A stretch of DNA of 64,000 bases, taken from the NCBI RefSeq assembly GCF_004341375.1, contig NZ_SLXO01000001.1:434001-498000 (forward strand). The letters are read 5' to 3'. The notes beneath the pieces are model-generated. The model saw only the letters and a list, made by a program, of their open reading frames with translations, made no database searches and was not told the DNA's origin. Positions 45,581-54,198 of the stretch are shown here, in pieces. Numbering within the stretch: the stretch's first letter is position 1; each line of letters begins with the position of its first letter. The DNA comes from Rhodothalassium salexigens DSM 2132 (GTDB lineage Bacteria; Pseudomonadota; Alphaproteobacteria; Sphingomonadales; Rhodothalassiaceae). The position numbers and the translations under genes are program-made.

Positions 45581-46360
45581 TCAACGCTCGGGATTGCCCT
45601 CGTAGAATTCGCGCAAGAACCGGTCTTCGCGATCCGGGTCATAGCGGCACAAAAACACCGCGTTGGAGATCGGCAGATAGGCCACCGGCAGCGAGCCGAG
45701 CGCCTTCTTGACCAGTCGCTTCCAGCCCTGCCCGGGCACCGCCGCTTGCTCGACCCGAAAGCCGAAATAAGCCAGCGCCTCGCGCAGACCCCGCTCGTTG
45801 AAGAAGGCGCAGGCATTGCCGCCGCGGCTCTTCTGGGGCGAATCGTCGGGGCTTGGCGTGCTCAGCACGGCACGGTGGCCGAAATCCTCGAAGATCCCGG
45901 TCTCCAGAACCAGGTAGCCGCCCGGCGCCATCAGGTCGCGGATCACCTGAAGGCCGCGGAACGGATAGCGAAGATGGTACAACACGCCGGCGAAGACGAT
46001 CAGGTCGAACCGACCGTGCACCTCGGGCGTCATGTCCAGCATGTTGACGTGGTGCGCCCGAACCCGCGACTTCAAGTGCAGCGCCAAGATATCGTTGATG
46101 CAATCGATATTGTTCTTGGTGTGATCGACCGCGACCACCTCGCCAGCGCCCCGCTTTTCCGCCGCGAACGAGAACAGGCCGTTGGCGCAGCCCACGTCGA
46201 GCACCCGCTTGGCCTTCAGGTCCAGGCTGTCGATGAACCGCAAGACCTGGCGTTGTTTCGGCCCCGTGGGCAGGCCCGGTGTCTTAAGGCCACCGCCCAG
46301 GTCCACCTGCTGGTAGAAGGTGTAGCTGTCAAGCCGGGCCATCAAATCTTCTTGTTTCAT
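45581..46360 (-). CDS. CmoB-like SAM-dependent methyltransferase
   Basis: A 259-residue class I methyltransferase. SAM motif I is KRVLDVGCANGLFSFAAEKR (about residues 52-71), followed by VVAVDHTKNN; FDLIVFAGVLYHLRYPFRGL and GGYLVLETGIFED resemble the central region of CmoB (carboxymethyl transfer to tRNA U34) and related DUF1698 proteins. The protein is shorter than CmoB (about 320), and the carboxy-SAM-specific residues cannot be verified by eye, so the substrate is open; tRNA, sugar or lipid acceptors are all possible. ATG 46360 follows a purine-rich AAGGGAAGAAAG. Downstream of the queuosine-precursor transporter gene on the same strand. Confidence 0.75.
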   Translation of the reverse strand: MKQEDLMARLDSYTFYQQVDLGGGLKTPGLPTGPKQRQVLRFIDSLDLKAKRVLDVGCANGLFSFAAEKRGAGEVVAVDHTKNNIDCINDILALHLKSRVRAHHVNMLDMTPEVHGRFDLIVFAGVLYHLRYPFRGLQVIRDLMAPGGYLVLETGIFEDFGHRAVLSTPSPDDSPQKSRGGNACAFFNERGLREALAYFGFRVEQAAVPGQGWKRLVKKALGSLPVAYLPISNAVFLCRYDPDREDRFLREFYEGNPER

Positions 46361-46548
46361 GGTCTGTCTTTCTTCCCTTCCGCCAGGCCGCCGACCGGCC
46401 AGGTCAAACGGCGCCCGATCCACCATCGGGGTCGGGGCAATCCGGGGTCAGGACGCGACGCCACCGGACATAGCCCAGCACACACGTTATAGTATTGTTA
46501 TAAAGCCAGGGTGATAGCGCTAGCAGCGGGGACGTCGAAAGGCAAGTT

Positions 46549-47241
46549 TCAACGCTCGATGGAAAACGGCGTAAAATTCGTATCCGTGTCGTAATAATCT
46601 TCCTTTTCCAGCCGCTTGAGCCGGGCGACAACGCGATAGGTCACCGGCGTCAACAAGGCTTCCCAGGCCACCTTGAGGCCGAAATTGGTCACCGCCACGA
46701 ACACCAGGGTCGAGGTGTCCCAGACGCCCAGAAACGCCACCGGATAGAACAGCAAGCTGTCGATGCCCTGGCCGACCACCGTCGACCCGATGGTGCGGGT
46801 CCACAGATACCGCCCGCGGGTCAGCACCTTCATGCGCGCCATGACAAAGGCATTGGCGAATTCGCCGGCCCAGAAGGCGCACAGCGACGCCAAGACGATG
46901 CGCGGCGTCTGACCGAACACCTGCTCATAGGCCGCCTGGCCGGACCAACTGGGATCGGGCGGCATGGACACCACCGCCCAGCTCATGAACGCCATGAACA
47001 CCAGACCGCCGAACCCGGCCCAGACCACCCGGCGCGCCCGGGCATAGCCATAGACCTCGGTCAGCACGTCGCCGAGCACATAGCTCAAGGGAAAGAACAA
47101 AACCCCCGCGCCGAAGGGATAACCGGCCAGATTGGCCACCTTGGCCGCGCCGATCAGGTTCGACAAAATCAAGATGACGACAAAAGCCGCCATGACGAAA
47201 TCATAGTATCGATAAACACGCGGTGCCGCCGCATCGGTCAT
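46549..47241 (-). CDS. yhhQ: VUT-family queuosine precursor transporter (YhhQ-like)
   Basis: A 230-residue integral membrane protein with about six helices, of the vitamin-uptake-transporter (DUF165) group that imports preQ0/preQ1 for queuosine tRNA modification. Typical blocks are ILSNLIGAAKVANLAGYPFG, LFFPLSYVLGDVLTEVYGY, FAGEFANAF-like WAGEFANAFVMARMK, RTIGSTVVGQGIDSLLFYPV and a C-terminal NFGLKVAWEALLTPVTYRVV. ATG 47241 follows AAAGGGGGG. No preQ1 riboswitch is evident upstream. Confidence 0.92.
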   Translation of the reverse strand: MTDAAAPRVYRYYDFVMAAFVVILILSNLIGAAKVANLAGYPFGAGVLFFPLSYVLGDVLTEVYGYARARRVVWAGFGGLVFMAFMSWAVVSMPPDPSWSGQAAYEQVFGQTPRIVLASLCAFWAGEFANAFVMARMKVLTRGRYLWTRTIGSTVVGQGIDSLLFYPVAFLGVWDTSTLVFVAVTNFGLKVAWEALLTPVTYRVVARLKRLEKEDYYDTDTNFTPFSIER

Positions 47242-47706
47242 GGCATCCCCCCTTTGTCTTGCGACGCAACATGACGGGCCCTGCTTAACGGCACACGCGC
47301 CAGCAAACCAGGGACAAACTGTCGGCTCTACGATGGCCCGGTTCAGCCCATGGGCCGCCGCGCCGCTTGTCGCAGCGCACAAACGCCGTTGAGTGCGCGC
47401 CGCGACCGTGCCACACAGAAGCCACACGTGATCGGATCGCGGCCCCCGTGACCGCCCGGACGCGGCCGCGCTTGCATTCGCCAGCCCGATTGCCGACGGT
47501 AGCCAAGTGGATGTCCCATGCGCGTTCGCCCCTCGATGCTAGCTTATTCCCCCGCCTCACAGCCCGCTTGTGCGCCCCAGAGCCGCCGGAGCGGCAATCG
47601 CCGACGCCCCCATGGCGGCCCGCCCGCAAGTCGATCCACCGGCCCATTCACTGGCCCACTCACCGGCTTGCGCCCGCCCCGCCGCCGCCGCCAGCCAAGC
47701 CGGGCG
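47242..47706. other. 465-base gap between divergent transporter genes
   Basis: Separates yhhQ (-) from the RND operon (+). It contains a TTGCGACGCAA palindrome near 47258, which could be an operator half for either gene, and no regulator gene. The reading frame that runs into the channel gene from 47518 is Arg/Pro/Ser-rich and lacks a signal, so I regard it as non-coding. Confidence 0.45.
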
Positions 47707-49170
47707 ATGGCGACGTTGGTGGCCACATTGTTGCCCATGGTGCTGCTGGCCGGCTGCGCGGTCGGGCCTGACTATAAGAGGCCCGAGACCGAAGCCATGC
47801 CGGTATGGCGCCAGGACCTGCGCGGCCAATTGACGCCGGGCGACGTGCGGCTGGCCGGCTGGTGGCAGCAATTGGGCGACGACACGCTCGACGCCCTGAT
47901 CGACCGGGCGACCGAGGCGAGCCCGTCCCTGGCCCTGGCCCGCGCCCGGCTTGGCGAGGCGCGCGCCGATGCCGGCGTGGCGCAAAGCCTTTTGTTCCCG
48001 ACCGTCAATGTGGGCGGGCTCGGCGTGCGCAGCCGCCAGCCGCGCGCCTTGTTCCCGCTGACCGGCGGCCAGGGCGCGACGGTCAGCGCGCTGGCGATCC
48101 AGGGCGCCTGGGAGGCCGACCTGTGGGGCCGGGTCGTGCGCACGATCCGCTCGGCCGAGGCGGCCGAGGCGGCGGCGGTGGCCGGCTATCAGGACGCGCT
48201 GGTGGTGCTTTATGCCGAGATCGCCAATCGCTATGTGTCGCTGCGCATCCTGCAACAACGCCTGGCGGTGGCCGAGCGCAATGTGGCCGCCCAGCGCCAG
48301 TCCCTGGCCCTGGTGCAAAACCGCCTGGCCGCCGAACTGGCGCCCGAGTTGGAAGCGCACCAGGCGACCCAGGCGCTGGCCACCTCCGAGGCGACCATCC
48401 CGCGCCTGAGAAGCGCCATCAAACGCACCCGCAACGCGCTCGCCGTGCTGGTCGGCGCCCAGCCCGGCCGCCTCGACCCGGCCTTGGCCGAGCGCCTGGA
48501 CCAGCCAGCGCCGATCCCGCGCTTTGGCGGCCCGGTCGGCGTCGGCATCCCCGCCGACACGCTGCGCCAGCGCCCGGACATCCGCCGCGCCGAGCGGCTC
48601 CTGGCGGCGCAGACCGAGCGCATCGGCGCGCGCCAGGCCGAGCGGCTGCCGCGCCTGACCCTGTCGGGCGTGTTCGGCACCGCGGCGGTGGGCACCGGCC
48701 TGTTCGACGCCGCCAACCGGTTCTTCTCGGTCGGCCCGAGCCTGGCGGCCAATCTGTTCAGCGCCGGCGCGCTCAGCGCCCGGGTGGACGCCGAACGCGC
48801 GCGCACCGCCCAGGCGCTGGCCGCTTACGAGCAAACCGTGCTGGTCGCCTTGCAGGACGTGGAGGCGGCGCTGATCGCCTATGGCGAGGAATTGGACCGG
48901 CGCCGGGCGCTCGAACGGGCGGTCGCCGCGTCGCGCCAGGCGGTCACCCAGGTCAAGGAACTGTACGAGATCGGCCTGACCGACTTTCAAAACGTGCTCG
49001 ACAGCGAACGGTCGCTGCTGTCGAGCGAGGATCAACTGGTCCAGAGCCGGGGCCTGCTGGTGACCAGCCTGATCGCGCTTTATCGCGCGGTCGGCGGCGG
49101 CTGGCAAAGCGTGCCCGTGCCGGGCCAGCCCCCCGCAACGGGGGCCACGGACGAGGACGAAACGCCATGA
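47707..49170 (+). CDS. NodT/OprM-type outer-membrane efflux lipoprotein
   Basis: Outer-membrane channel of a tripartite pump, 487 residues. The lipobox LLAGC places the lipidated Cys at C17, followed by AVGPDYKRPE, the standard NodT start. The body has WWQQLGDDTLDALIDRA and paired helical repeats, with a second-half signature IPADTLRQRPDIRRAERLL. ATG 47707 is chosen because it puts the lipobox at the N-terminus, although its ribosome-binding site is weak. The stop overlaps the adaptor gene (ATGA), so the three pump genes are coupled. Confidence 0.9.
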   Translation: MATLVATLLPMVLLAGCAVGPDYKRPETEAMPVWRQDLRGQLTPGDVRLAGWWQQLGDDTLDALIDRATEASPSLALARARLGEARADAGVAQSLLFPTVNVGGLGVRSRQPRALFPLTGGQGATVSALAIQGAWEADLWGRVVRTIRSAEAAEAAAVAGYQDALVVLYAEIANRYVSLRILQQRLAVAERNVAAQRQSLALVQNRLAAELAPELEAHQATQALATSEATIPRLRSAIKRTRNALAVLVGAQPGRLDPALAERLDQPAPIPRFGGPVGVGIPADTLRQRPDIRRAERLLAAQTERIGARQAERLPRLTLSGVFGTAAVGTGLFDAANRFFSVGPSLAANLFSAGALSARVDAERARTAQALAAYEQTVLVALQDVEAALIAYGEELDRRRALERAVAASRQAVTQVKELYEIGLTDFQNVLDSERSLLSSEDQLVQSRGLLVTSLIALYRAVGGGWQSVPVPGQPPATGATDEDETP

Positions 49171-50303
49171 GCCTGCCCGCCCAAGCCCCGCTCCCGCGCC
49201 GACGCGGGCTCGCCAAAGCCGCCGCCCGCGCGCTGTTCGCCGTGGCGCTGACCGGGCCGCTCCTGGCCTGTGACGCCGGGTCCGACGACCCGGCGCCGGC
49301 GGCCGCCCCGCGACCGGTCAAGACGCTGACCCTGGCGCGCGAGGCGGCCGCCGACACGCGCTCCTTCCCCGGCGTCACCGCGGCGGTAGAGAGCGCCACC
49401 CTCGCCTTCACGGTGCCCGGCACGGTGCTCGACCTGCCGGTGGAGGTGGGCTCGACACTGGCCGAGGGCGAGTTGCTGGCCCGGCTCGACCCGCGCGATT
49501 TCGAGAACCGGGTCGCCCAGGCGACCGCCGAACGCGACCGCACCCGCGCGCAATACCAGCGCGTCGCCCGGGCGGCCGAGACCGGTGCGGTGTCCAAACA
49601 GGCGCTGTCCGACGCCCGCGCCGCCTTCGACGCCGCACAGTCGCAGCTGAACATCGCCCAGAAGGCGCTCGACGACACCGAGTTGCGCGCGCCGTTCGCC
49701 GGCGAGGTGGTGGCCACCTTCACCGAGGCCTATGAGAACATCCAGCCGACCCAGCCGATCGTCCGGCTGGTCGACCGCTCGCGCCTGGAAATGACCGTCG
49801 ACGTGCCCGAGCGCCTGCGCCTCAGCCTCGACCGGGTGAGCGCCAGTTGGGTGCGCCTCGACGCCTATCCCGACGCGGCGGTGCCCGCCGAGATCACCGA
49901 AGTGGGCAGCGAGCCCTCGGCGACCACGCGCACCTATCCGGTCACGCTCACCTTCGCGCCGCCGGCCGAGCGGCTGGTGCTGCCGGGCCAGGCCGGGCGC
50001 GCCGGCTTCACGCTGCGCCGCGCCGACCGGGGCGACCTGTTCACCCTGCCCACCGCCGCCCTGGTCCAGACCGATAGCGGCACCGCCGTGTGGACCCTGC
50101 GCGCCGAGGCCGACGGCACCGCCACGGTGACCCGGGTGGCCGTCACCGTCGAGGCGCGCACGCCGCTGGCCGCGCGCGGCGCCCGGGTGCGCGGGCTCGG
50201 CCCCGGCGACCGGGTGGTCATCGCCGGCGCCCAGTCGCTGAGCGAAGGCCAACGCGTGCGCCCGCTGCCCGAAGCGGCCCAACCGGGCGAGGCCATGCCA
50301 TGA
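49167..50303 (+). CDS. RND efflux periplasmic adaptor lipoprotein
   Basis: Membrane-fusion protein, 378 residues. Signal with lipobox GPLLAC (C35). The lipoyl halves are ALAFTVPGTVLDLPVEVGSTL and DTELRAPFAGEVVATF, flanking a helical hairpin (about residues 105-165); a beta-barrel with ERLVLPGQAGRAGF and a membrane-proximal domain follow. It begins in the stop of the channel gene and ends in the start of the pump gene (ATGA at 50300-50303), so stoichiometric production is expected. Confidence 0.91.
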   Translation: MSLPAQAPLPRRRGLAKAAARALFAVALTGPLLACDAGSDDPAPAAAPRPVKTLTLAREAAADTRSFPGVTAAVESATLAFTVPGTVLDLPVEVGSTLAEGELLARLDPRDFENRVAQATAERDRTRAQYQRVARAAETGAVSKQALSDARAAFDAAQSQLNIAQKALDDTELRAPFAGEVVATFTEAYENIQPTQPIVRLVDRSRLEMTVDVPERLRLSLDRVSASWVRLDAYPDAAVPAEITEVGSEPSATTRTYPVTLTFAPPAERLVLPGQAGRAGFTLRRADRGDLFTLPTAALVQTDSGTAVWTLRAEADGTATVTRVAVTVEARTPLAARGARVRGLGPGDRVVIAGAQSLSEGQRVRPLPEAAQPGEAMP

Positions 50304-53300
50304 CCGGGCGCGAGACCGGACGCCAAGACGCGGCCGCCGCCGACCGGCAAACCGCCCCTGGCAATGGCGATGCCGAACCGCCGCGCGGCGCCATAGCCGC
50401 CTTGGTGCGCGCCGCCATCGCCGCGCGCACTACCACGGTGTTCGCGATCGCCGTGGTGGCCTTGGGCGGGCTGTTGAGCTTTTTCCAGTTGGGCCGGCTT
50501 GAAGACCCCACCTTCACCATCAAGACCGCCCTGGTGCTGACCCCCTATCCCGGTGCCGCGCCCGAGGAAGTGGAACGCGAGGTCAGCGAGAAGATCGCGC
50601 TGGCGGTCCAGGAACTGCCCGAATTGCGCTATGTGCAGTCGACCAACCGGGCCGGCCTGTCGATGGTCAAGGTGGATATCCAGGAACAGTTTCGCGGCAC
50701 CGACATGCCGCAGATCTGGGACAAGCTGCGCAAGCGCATGCGCGACGTGGCCGGCGACCTGCCGCCCGGCGCCGGCCCGCCGGTGGTCCGCGACGACGAT
50801 TTCGGCGAGGTCTATGGCCATGTGCTGGCGCTGACCGGCGACGGCTTCGACCGCGCCGCGCTCGAAGACCGGGGCGAGGATATCAAGCGCGCGCTGTCGC
50901 TGATCGACGGCGTGTCGCGGGTCGACTTGTGGGGCGTGCAGCGCAAGGCGATCTATGTGGACATCTCCGACGCGCGCATCCGCTCGCTCGGGCTGTCGGC
51001 CGAGACGGTGTTGCAGACCCTCGCCACCCAGAACGCGGTGGTCGACGCCGGCGCGCTCGATGCCCAAAGCGGCCGGCTGCGCGTCGAGGTGGCGGGCGCG
51101 TTCGACAGCCCCGAAGACATCGAAAACCTGATCCTGCGGCCGTCGCCGCGCGACCTGCAACAGACGCCGGGCGCCCGGCCCGGGCTCGAAACCGTCAGGC
51201 TCGGCGACGTGGCGCGGGTCAGCCTGGGCTATGTGGAACCGCCCTTAAACCGAATGCGCCACAACGGCCTGCCGGCGATCGCCATCGCCGTGTCCAACCA
51301 GGCCGACGCCAATGTGGTCGATCTGGGCGTTCGGCTCGGCGCCGCCGTCGAGCGGCTGAACGCCCAGTTGCCCGTGGGGCTGGAGTTGCACCGGGTGGCC
51401 TGGCAGGCCGACCTGGTGGACAAGGCGGTCAGTGGCTTCTTGTGGTCGCTGGCCCAGTCGGTGGCGATCGTCACCGTGGTGTTGACGCTCGCCATGGGCT
51501 GGCGCATGGGCGCGATCATCTCCAGCGCGCTGGTGCTGTCGATCCTCGGCACGCTGATCGTCATGGGGCTGTGGGACATCGACCTGCACCGGGTATCGCT
51601 CGGCGCCATGGTGGTGGCGTTGGGCATGATCGTCGACAACGCCATCGTGGTGTCGGAGAATATCGCCGTGCGGCTCGACCGCGGCATGGGCCGGTTCGAG
51701 GCCAGCGTGCGCGCCACCGTCAGCAACGCCTGGCCGTTGCTCGGCGCCACGGTGATCGCGGTATTGTCCTTCTATCCGGTCTACGCCGCGCCGTCGAACG
51801 TGGGCGAGTTTTGCGCCGCGCTGTTCCAGGTGATCGCGGTGTCGCTGCTGCTCAGCTGGGTGCTGTCGATCACCTTCACGCCGCTGCAATCCATGGGGCT
51901 GTTGCGCGCCACACCGGCCAGCGCCGGCCGCAGCCCCGGCGACACCCGGCTGACCCGCGCCTTCGACGCCACGCTGCGCGCCGCGCTGGCCCGGCGCTGG
52001 GCGGTGCTGGCGGTCATGGTGGTGGCGTTCGCCGGCTCGGTCTACGGCTTCGCCCAGGTGGAGCGGAATTTCTTTCCGTTCGCCAGCCGGCCGCAGTTCA
52101 CCATCCATTATTGGGCCGAAGAGGCGCAGACCCTCGCCCAAGTGGAAGCCAATCTGGCTCCGCTCGCCGAGCGCGCCCGCGCCCACCCCGACGTGACCGG
52201 CGTGTCCACCTTTCTCGGCCGGGGCGCGCCGCGCTTCTACCTGCCGGTGGAGCCCGAACCGCTCAACCCGTCCTATGGCCAGCTTCTGGTCAATGTGGCG
52301 GACCCGGCGGCGCTCGACCGTGCCTATGCCGACATCAAGGCGTGGGCGCGCGCCAATGTGCCCGGCATCGTGCTGGTCAAGCGCTACACCGTGGGCCCGG
52401 GCAACACCTGGCAGTTCGAGGGGCGGTTCACCGGACCGGCCGACGCCGATGTGGCGGTGCTCAAGGCGCTTGCCGCCGAAGCCGAGGACATCCTGCGCGC
52501 CAGCCCGCTGACCGAGGACGTGCGCACCGACTGGCGCCACCCGGTGCCGAAACTGGTCGCGCGCTACGACCAGAAGCAGGCGCGCTGGTCCGGGGTCACC
52601 CGCGACGACGTGGCGTCGAGCCTGCGCCGCAGCCATGACGGCGTGCCGGTGGGGCTGTACCGCGACGGCGACGACCTGCTGCCGATCCTGGCGCGCAAGG
52701 ACGGCCAGAACGGCGAGACGCTGGACACGCTCGGCGCGCTGTCGGTGCGGCCCACCTTCTCCACCGCCACGGTGCCGCTCGACCAGGTGACCGACGGGCT
52801 CGACCTGGCGTTCGAGGACCCGGTGATCCAGCGCTTCGACCGGCGCCGGGCGATCACCGTGCAGACCAACCCCATCGACGGCGTCACCTTCCCAAGCCTG
52901 TGGGCGTCGGTGCGCGACCGGATCGAGGCCATCGACCTGCCGCCGGGCTATGCGTTCGAGTTGGACGGCGAGTATGAAAGCGCCACCACCGCGCAACGCT
53001 CGCTGTTGCCCGGCCTGGTGCCGGCGGGTGCGGCGATGTTGTTGATCATCGTGGCGCTGTTCAACGCGCTGCGGCCGATGCTGATCATCGTCGCGGCGAT
53101 CCCGTTTGCGCTGATCGGCATCACGGCGGGCTTGCTGGCCACCGGCGCGGCGTTCGGCTTCATGGCGCTGTTGGGGGCGCTCAGCCTGACCGGCATGATG
53201 ATCAAGAACGCGGTGGTGCTGATCGACCAGATCCGCGCCAACCGCCGCGACGGCCAGGACGCCCACGAGGCGCTGGTGGACGCTGCCAAGCTGCGTCTGC

Positions 53301-53482
53301 GGCCGGTGTTGCTGGCCGCCAGCACCACCATCCTGGGCATGACGCCGTTGCTGAGCGATCCGTTCTGGGTCTCGATGGCGATCACCATCATGGCCGGGCT
53401 GGCGGTCGGCACGCTGATCACCATGGTGTTCGTGCCGGTGGTCTACGCCCTCGCCCACAACATCCAGCCGCCCGCACGCTGA
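50300..53482 (+). CDS. RND multidrug/solute efflux pump (HAE type)
   Basis: A 1060-residue inner-membrane pump. TM1 follows a roughly 40-residue hydrophilic N-terminus; the family start is GRLEDPTFTIKTALVLTPYP. The TM4 proton relay reads GMIVDNAIVVSEN, typical of hydrophobe/amphiphile exporters rather than of metal pumps such as the one at 1017. A second helix set has FGFMALLGALSLTGMMIKN. No TetR- or MerR-type regulator flanks the operon, so its control and substrate are unknown. It ends 48 bases before the tRNA-Pro gene, convergent with it. Confidence 0.92.
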   Translation: MTGRETGRQDAAAADRQTAPGNGDAEPPRGAIAALVRAAIAARTTTVFAIAVVALGGLLSFFQLGRLEDPTFTIKTALVLTPYPGAAPEEVEREVSEKIALAVQELPELRYVQSTNRAGLSMVKVDIQEQFRGTDMPQIWDKLRKRMRDVAGDLPPGAGPPVVRDDDFGEVYGHVLALTGDGFDRAALEDRGEDIKRALSLIDGVSRVDLWGVQRKAIYVDISDARIRSLGLSAETVLQTLATQNAVVDAGALDAQSGRLRVEVAGAFDSPEDIENLILRPSPRDLQQTPGARPGLETVRLGDVARVSLGYVEPPLNRMRHNGLPAIAIAVSNQADANVVDLGVRLGAAVERLNAQLPVGLELHRVAWQADLVDKAVSGFLWSLAQSVAIVTVVLTLAMGWRMGAIISSALVLSILGTLIVMGLWDIDLHRVSLGAMVVALGMIVDNAIVVSENIAVRLDRGMGRFEASVRATVSNAWPLLGATVIAVLSFYPVYAAPSNVGEFCAALFQVIAVSLLLSWVLSITFTPLQSMGLLRATPASAGRSPGDTRLTRAFDATLRAALARRWAVLAVMVVAFAGSVYGFAQVERNFFPFASRPQFTIHYWAEEAQTLAQVEANLAPLAERARAHPDVTGVSTFLGRGAPRFYLPVEPEPLNPSYGQLLVNVADPAALDRAYADIKAWARANVPGIVLVKRYTVGPGNTWQFEGRFTGPADADVAVLKALAAEAEDILRASPLTEDVRTDWRHPVPKLVARYDQKQARWSGVTRDDVASSLRRSHDGVPVGLYRDGDDLLPILARKDGQNGETLDTLGALSVRPTFSTATVPLDQVTDGLDLAFEDPVIQRFDRRRAITVQTNPIDGVTFPSLWASVRDRIEAIDLPPGYAFELDGEYESATTAQRSLLPGLVPAGAAMLLIIVALFNALRPMLIIVAAIPFALIGITAGLLATGAAFGFMALLGALSLTGMMIKNAVVLIDQIRANRRDGQDAHEALVDAAKLRLRPVLLAASTTILGMTPLLSDPFWVSMAITIMAGLAVGTLITMVFVPVVYALAHNIQPPAR

Positions 53483-53530
53483 CGCGCGGGCTCTCGGCCC
53501 CTCTGGGGCACGGCTCGACGCTGGCAAGGC

Positions 53531-53607
<77 letters not shown>

Positions 53608-53942
53608 CCTGCTTTCCTCCTAGGGGCTCCGCCCCCCGGACGCAAGCCCCAAAGCGGTCGGCAAAATCGACACCGCGACCGCATGACCAACCGGTCGCAA
53701 AAAAAACGTGGCGGCCGGGCGGAGACGGACATGGGCTCAAGCGCTGCCAATGGGCGTAGACACAGCCTGCTCCCCGGTCGGCTGGGAGAGGGTTCAGTGG
53801 CAGGTCACACCGACCGGCTCAGGCCACCACGACGAGGCTTCCGACCGACAATCGGCCGCAGACCGTTGCCGAGCCATTCCATAGCCCGGCACGTGTCCGA
53901 GCCGGCGTTTCCGCTAGAACCCGCCAGCGTGTCCCGCAGTCC
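53608..53942. other. Gene-free core DNA between tRNA-Pro and the guaA-linked insert
   Basis: High-GC sequence without a credible gene. An open frame on the plus strand from 53683 crosses the insert boundary into AT-rich DNA, is compositionally incoherent and lacks a ribosome-binding site. An A8 run at 53699-53706 (part of CGCAAAAAAAACG) is the only simple repeat. Confidence 0.5.
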
Positions 53943-53957
53943 TCATTCCCACTCTAT
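53943..53957 (-). repeat. Distal copy of the guaA 3' end (probable attachment site)
   Basis: Read on the minus strand it encodes Ile-Glu-Trp-Glu-stop, exactly the last residues of GuaA. It matches the real guaA end (56937-56951) at 11 of 15 bases with an identical TCCCACTC core (53947-53954 and 56941-56948), in the same orientation. GC content falls visibly just inside it. The 3' end of guaA is a known insertion site for genomic islands, so this is read as the outer attachment half. Confidence 0.68.
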
Positions 53958-54020
53958 CGCTTCGGCTAACCATAAAACATTGGTTTCATGGGAGTTTTCC
54001 ATTGTCTTTCTAAGAATCGT

Positions 54021-54041
54021 CCGTCAACGAATCCGTCAAAT
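54021..54041 (-). repeat. TGACGG repeat pair near the left end of the insert
   Basis: On the minus strand ATTTGACGGA-TTCGT-TGACGG: two TGACGG copies about 13 bases apart. A similar pair, TTTTGACGGA-CTTTC-TGACGG, lies at 56737-56757 near the other end in the same orientation. They could be integrase arm-binding sites or a duplicated end sequence of the inserted element. Confidence 0.6.
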
Positions 54042-54181
54042 ATCCTCGGCTTATGATTCTAAAGGTGAATTCGACCAAGCAAATAGATCCTCGCTTTCAT
54101 GGACAATCGACACCGATCGGACGATTTTTATTCTCGATCTTGGGGACGCCCTCAGCAAGCGGGCGACAAAAGATACAGTCA

Positions 54182-54198
54182 GCGCCTATTCAAGGCGC
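54182..54198 (-). terminator. Hairpin after the SEC-C gene
   Basis: GCGCCT and AGGCGC (54182-54187, 54193-54198) pair around a five-base loop, directly after the stop codon at 54199-54201. In the direction of transcription it is followed, after a few bases, by TCTTTTG, a short T-rich stretch, consistent with a weak intrinsic terminator. Confidence 0.5.

Noticed and set aside
47242-47700. preQ1 riboswitch before the queuosine-precursor transporter
   Set aside because: No compact hairpin with an A-rich tail next to the ribosome-binding site; the leader is GC-rich and lacks the motif.
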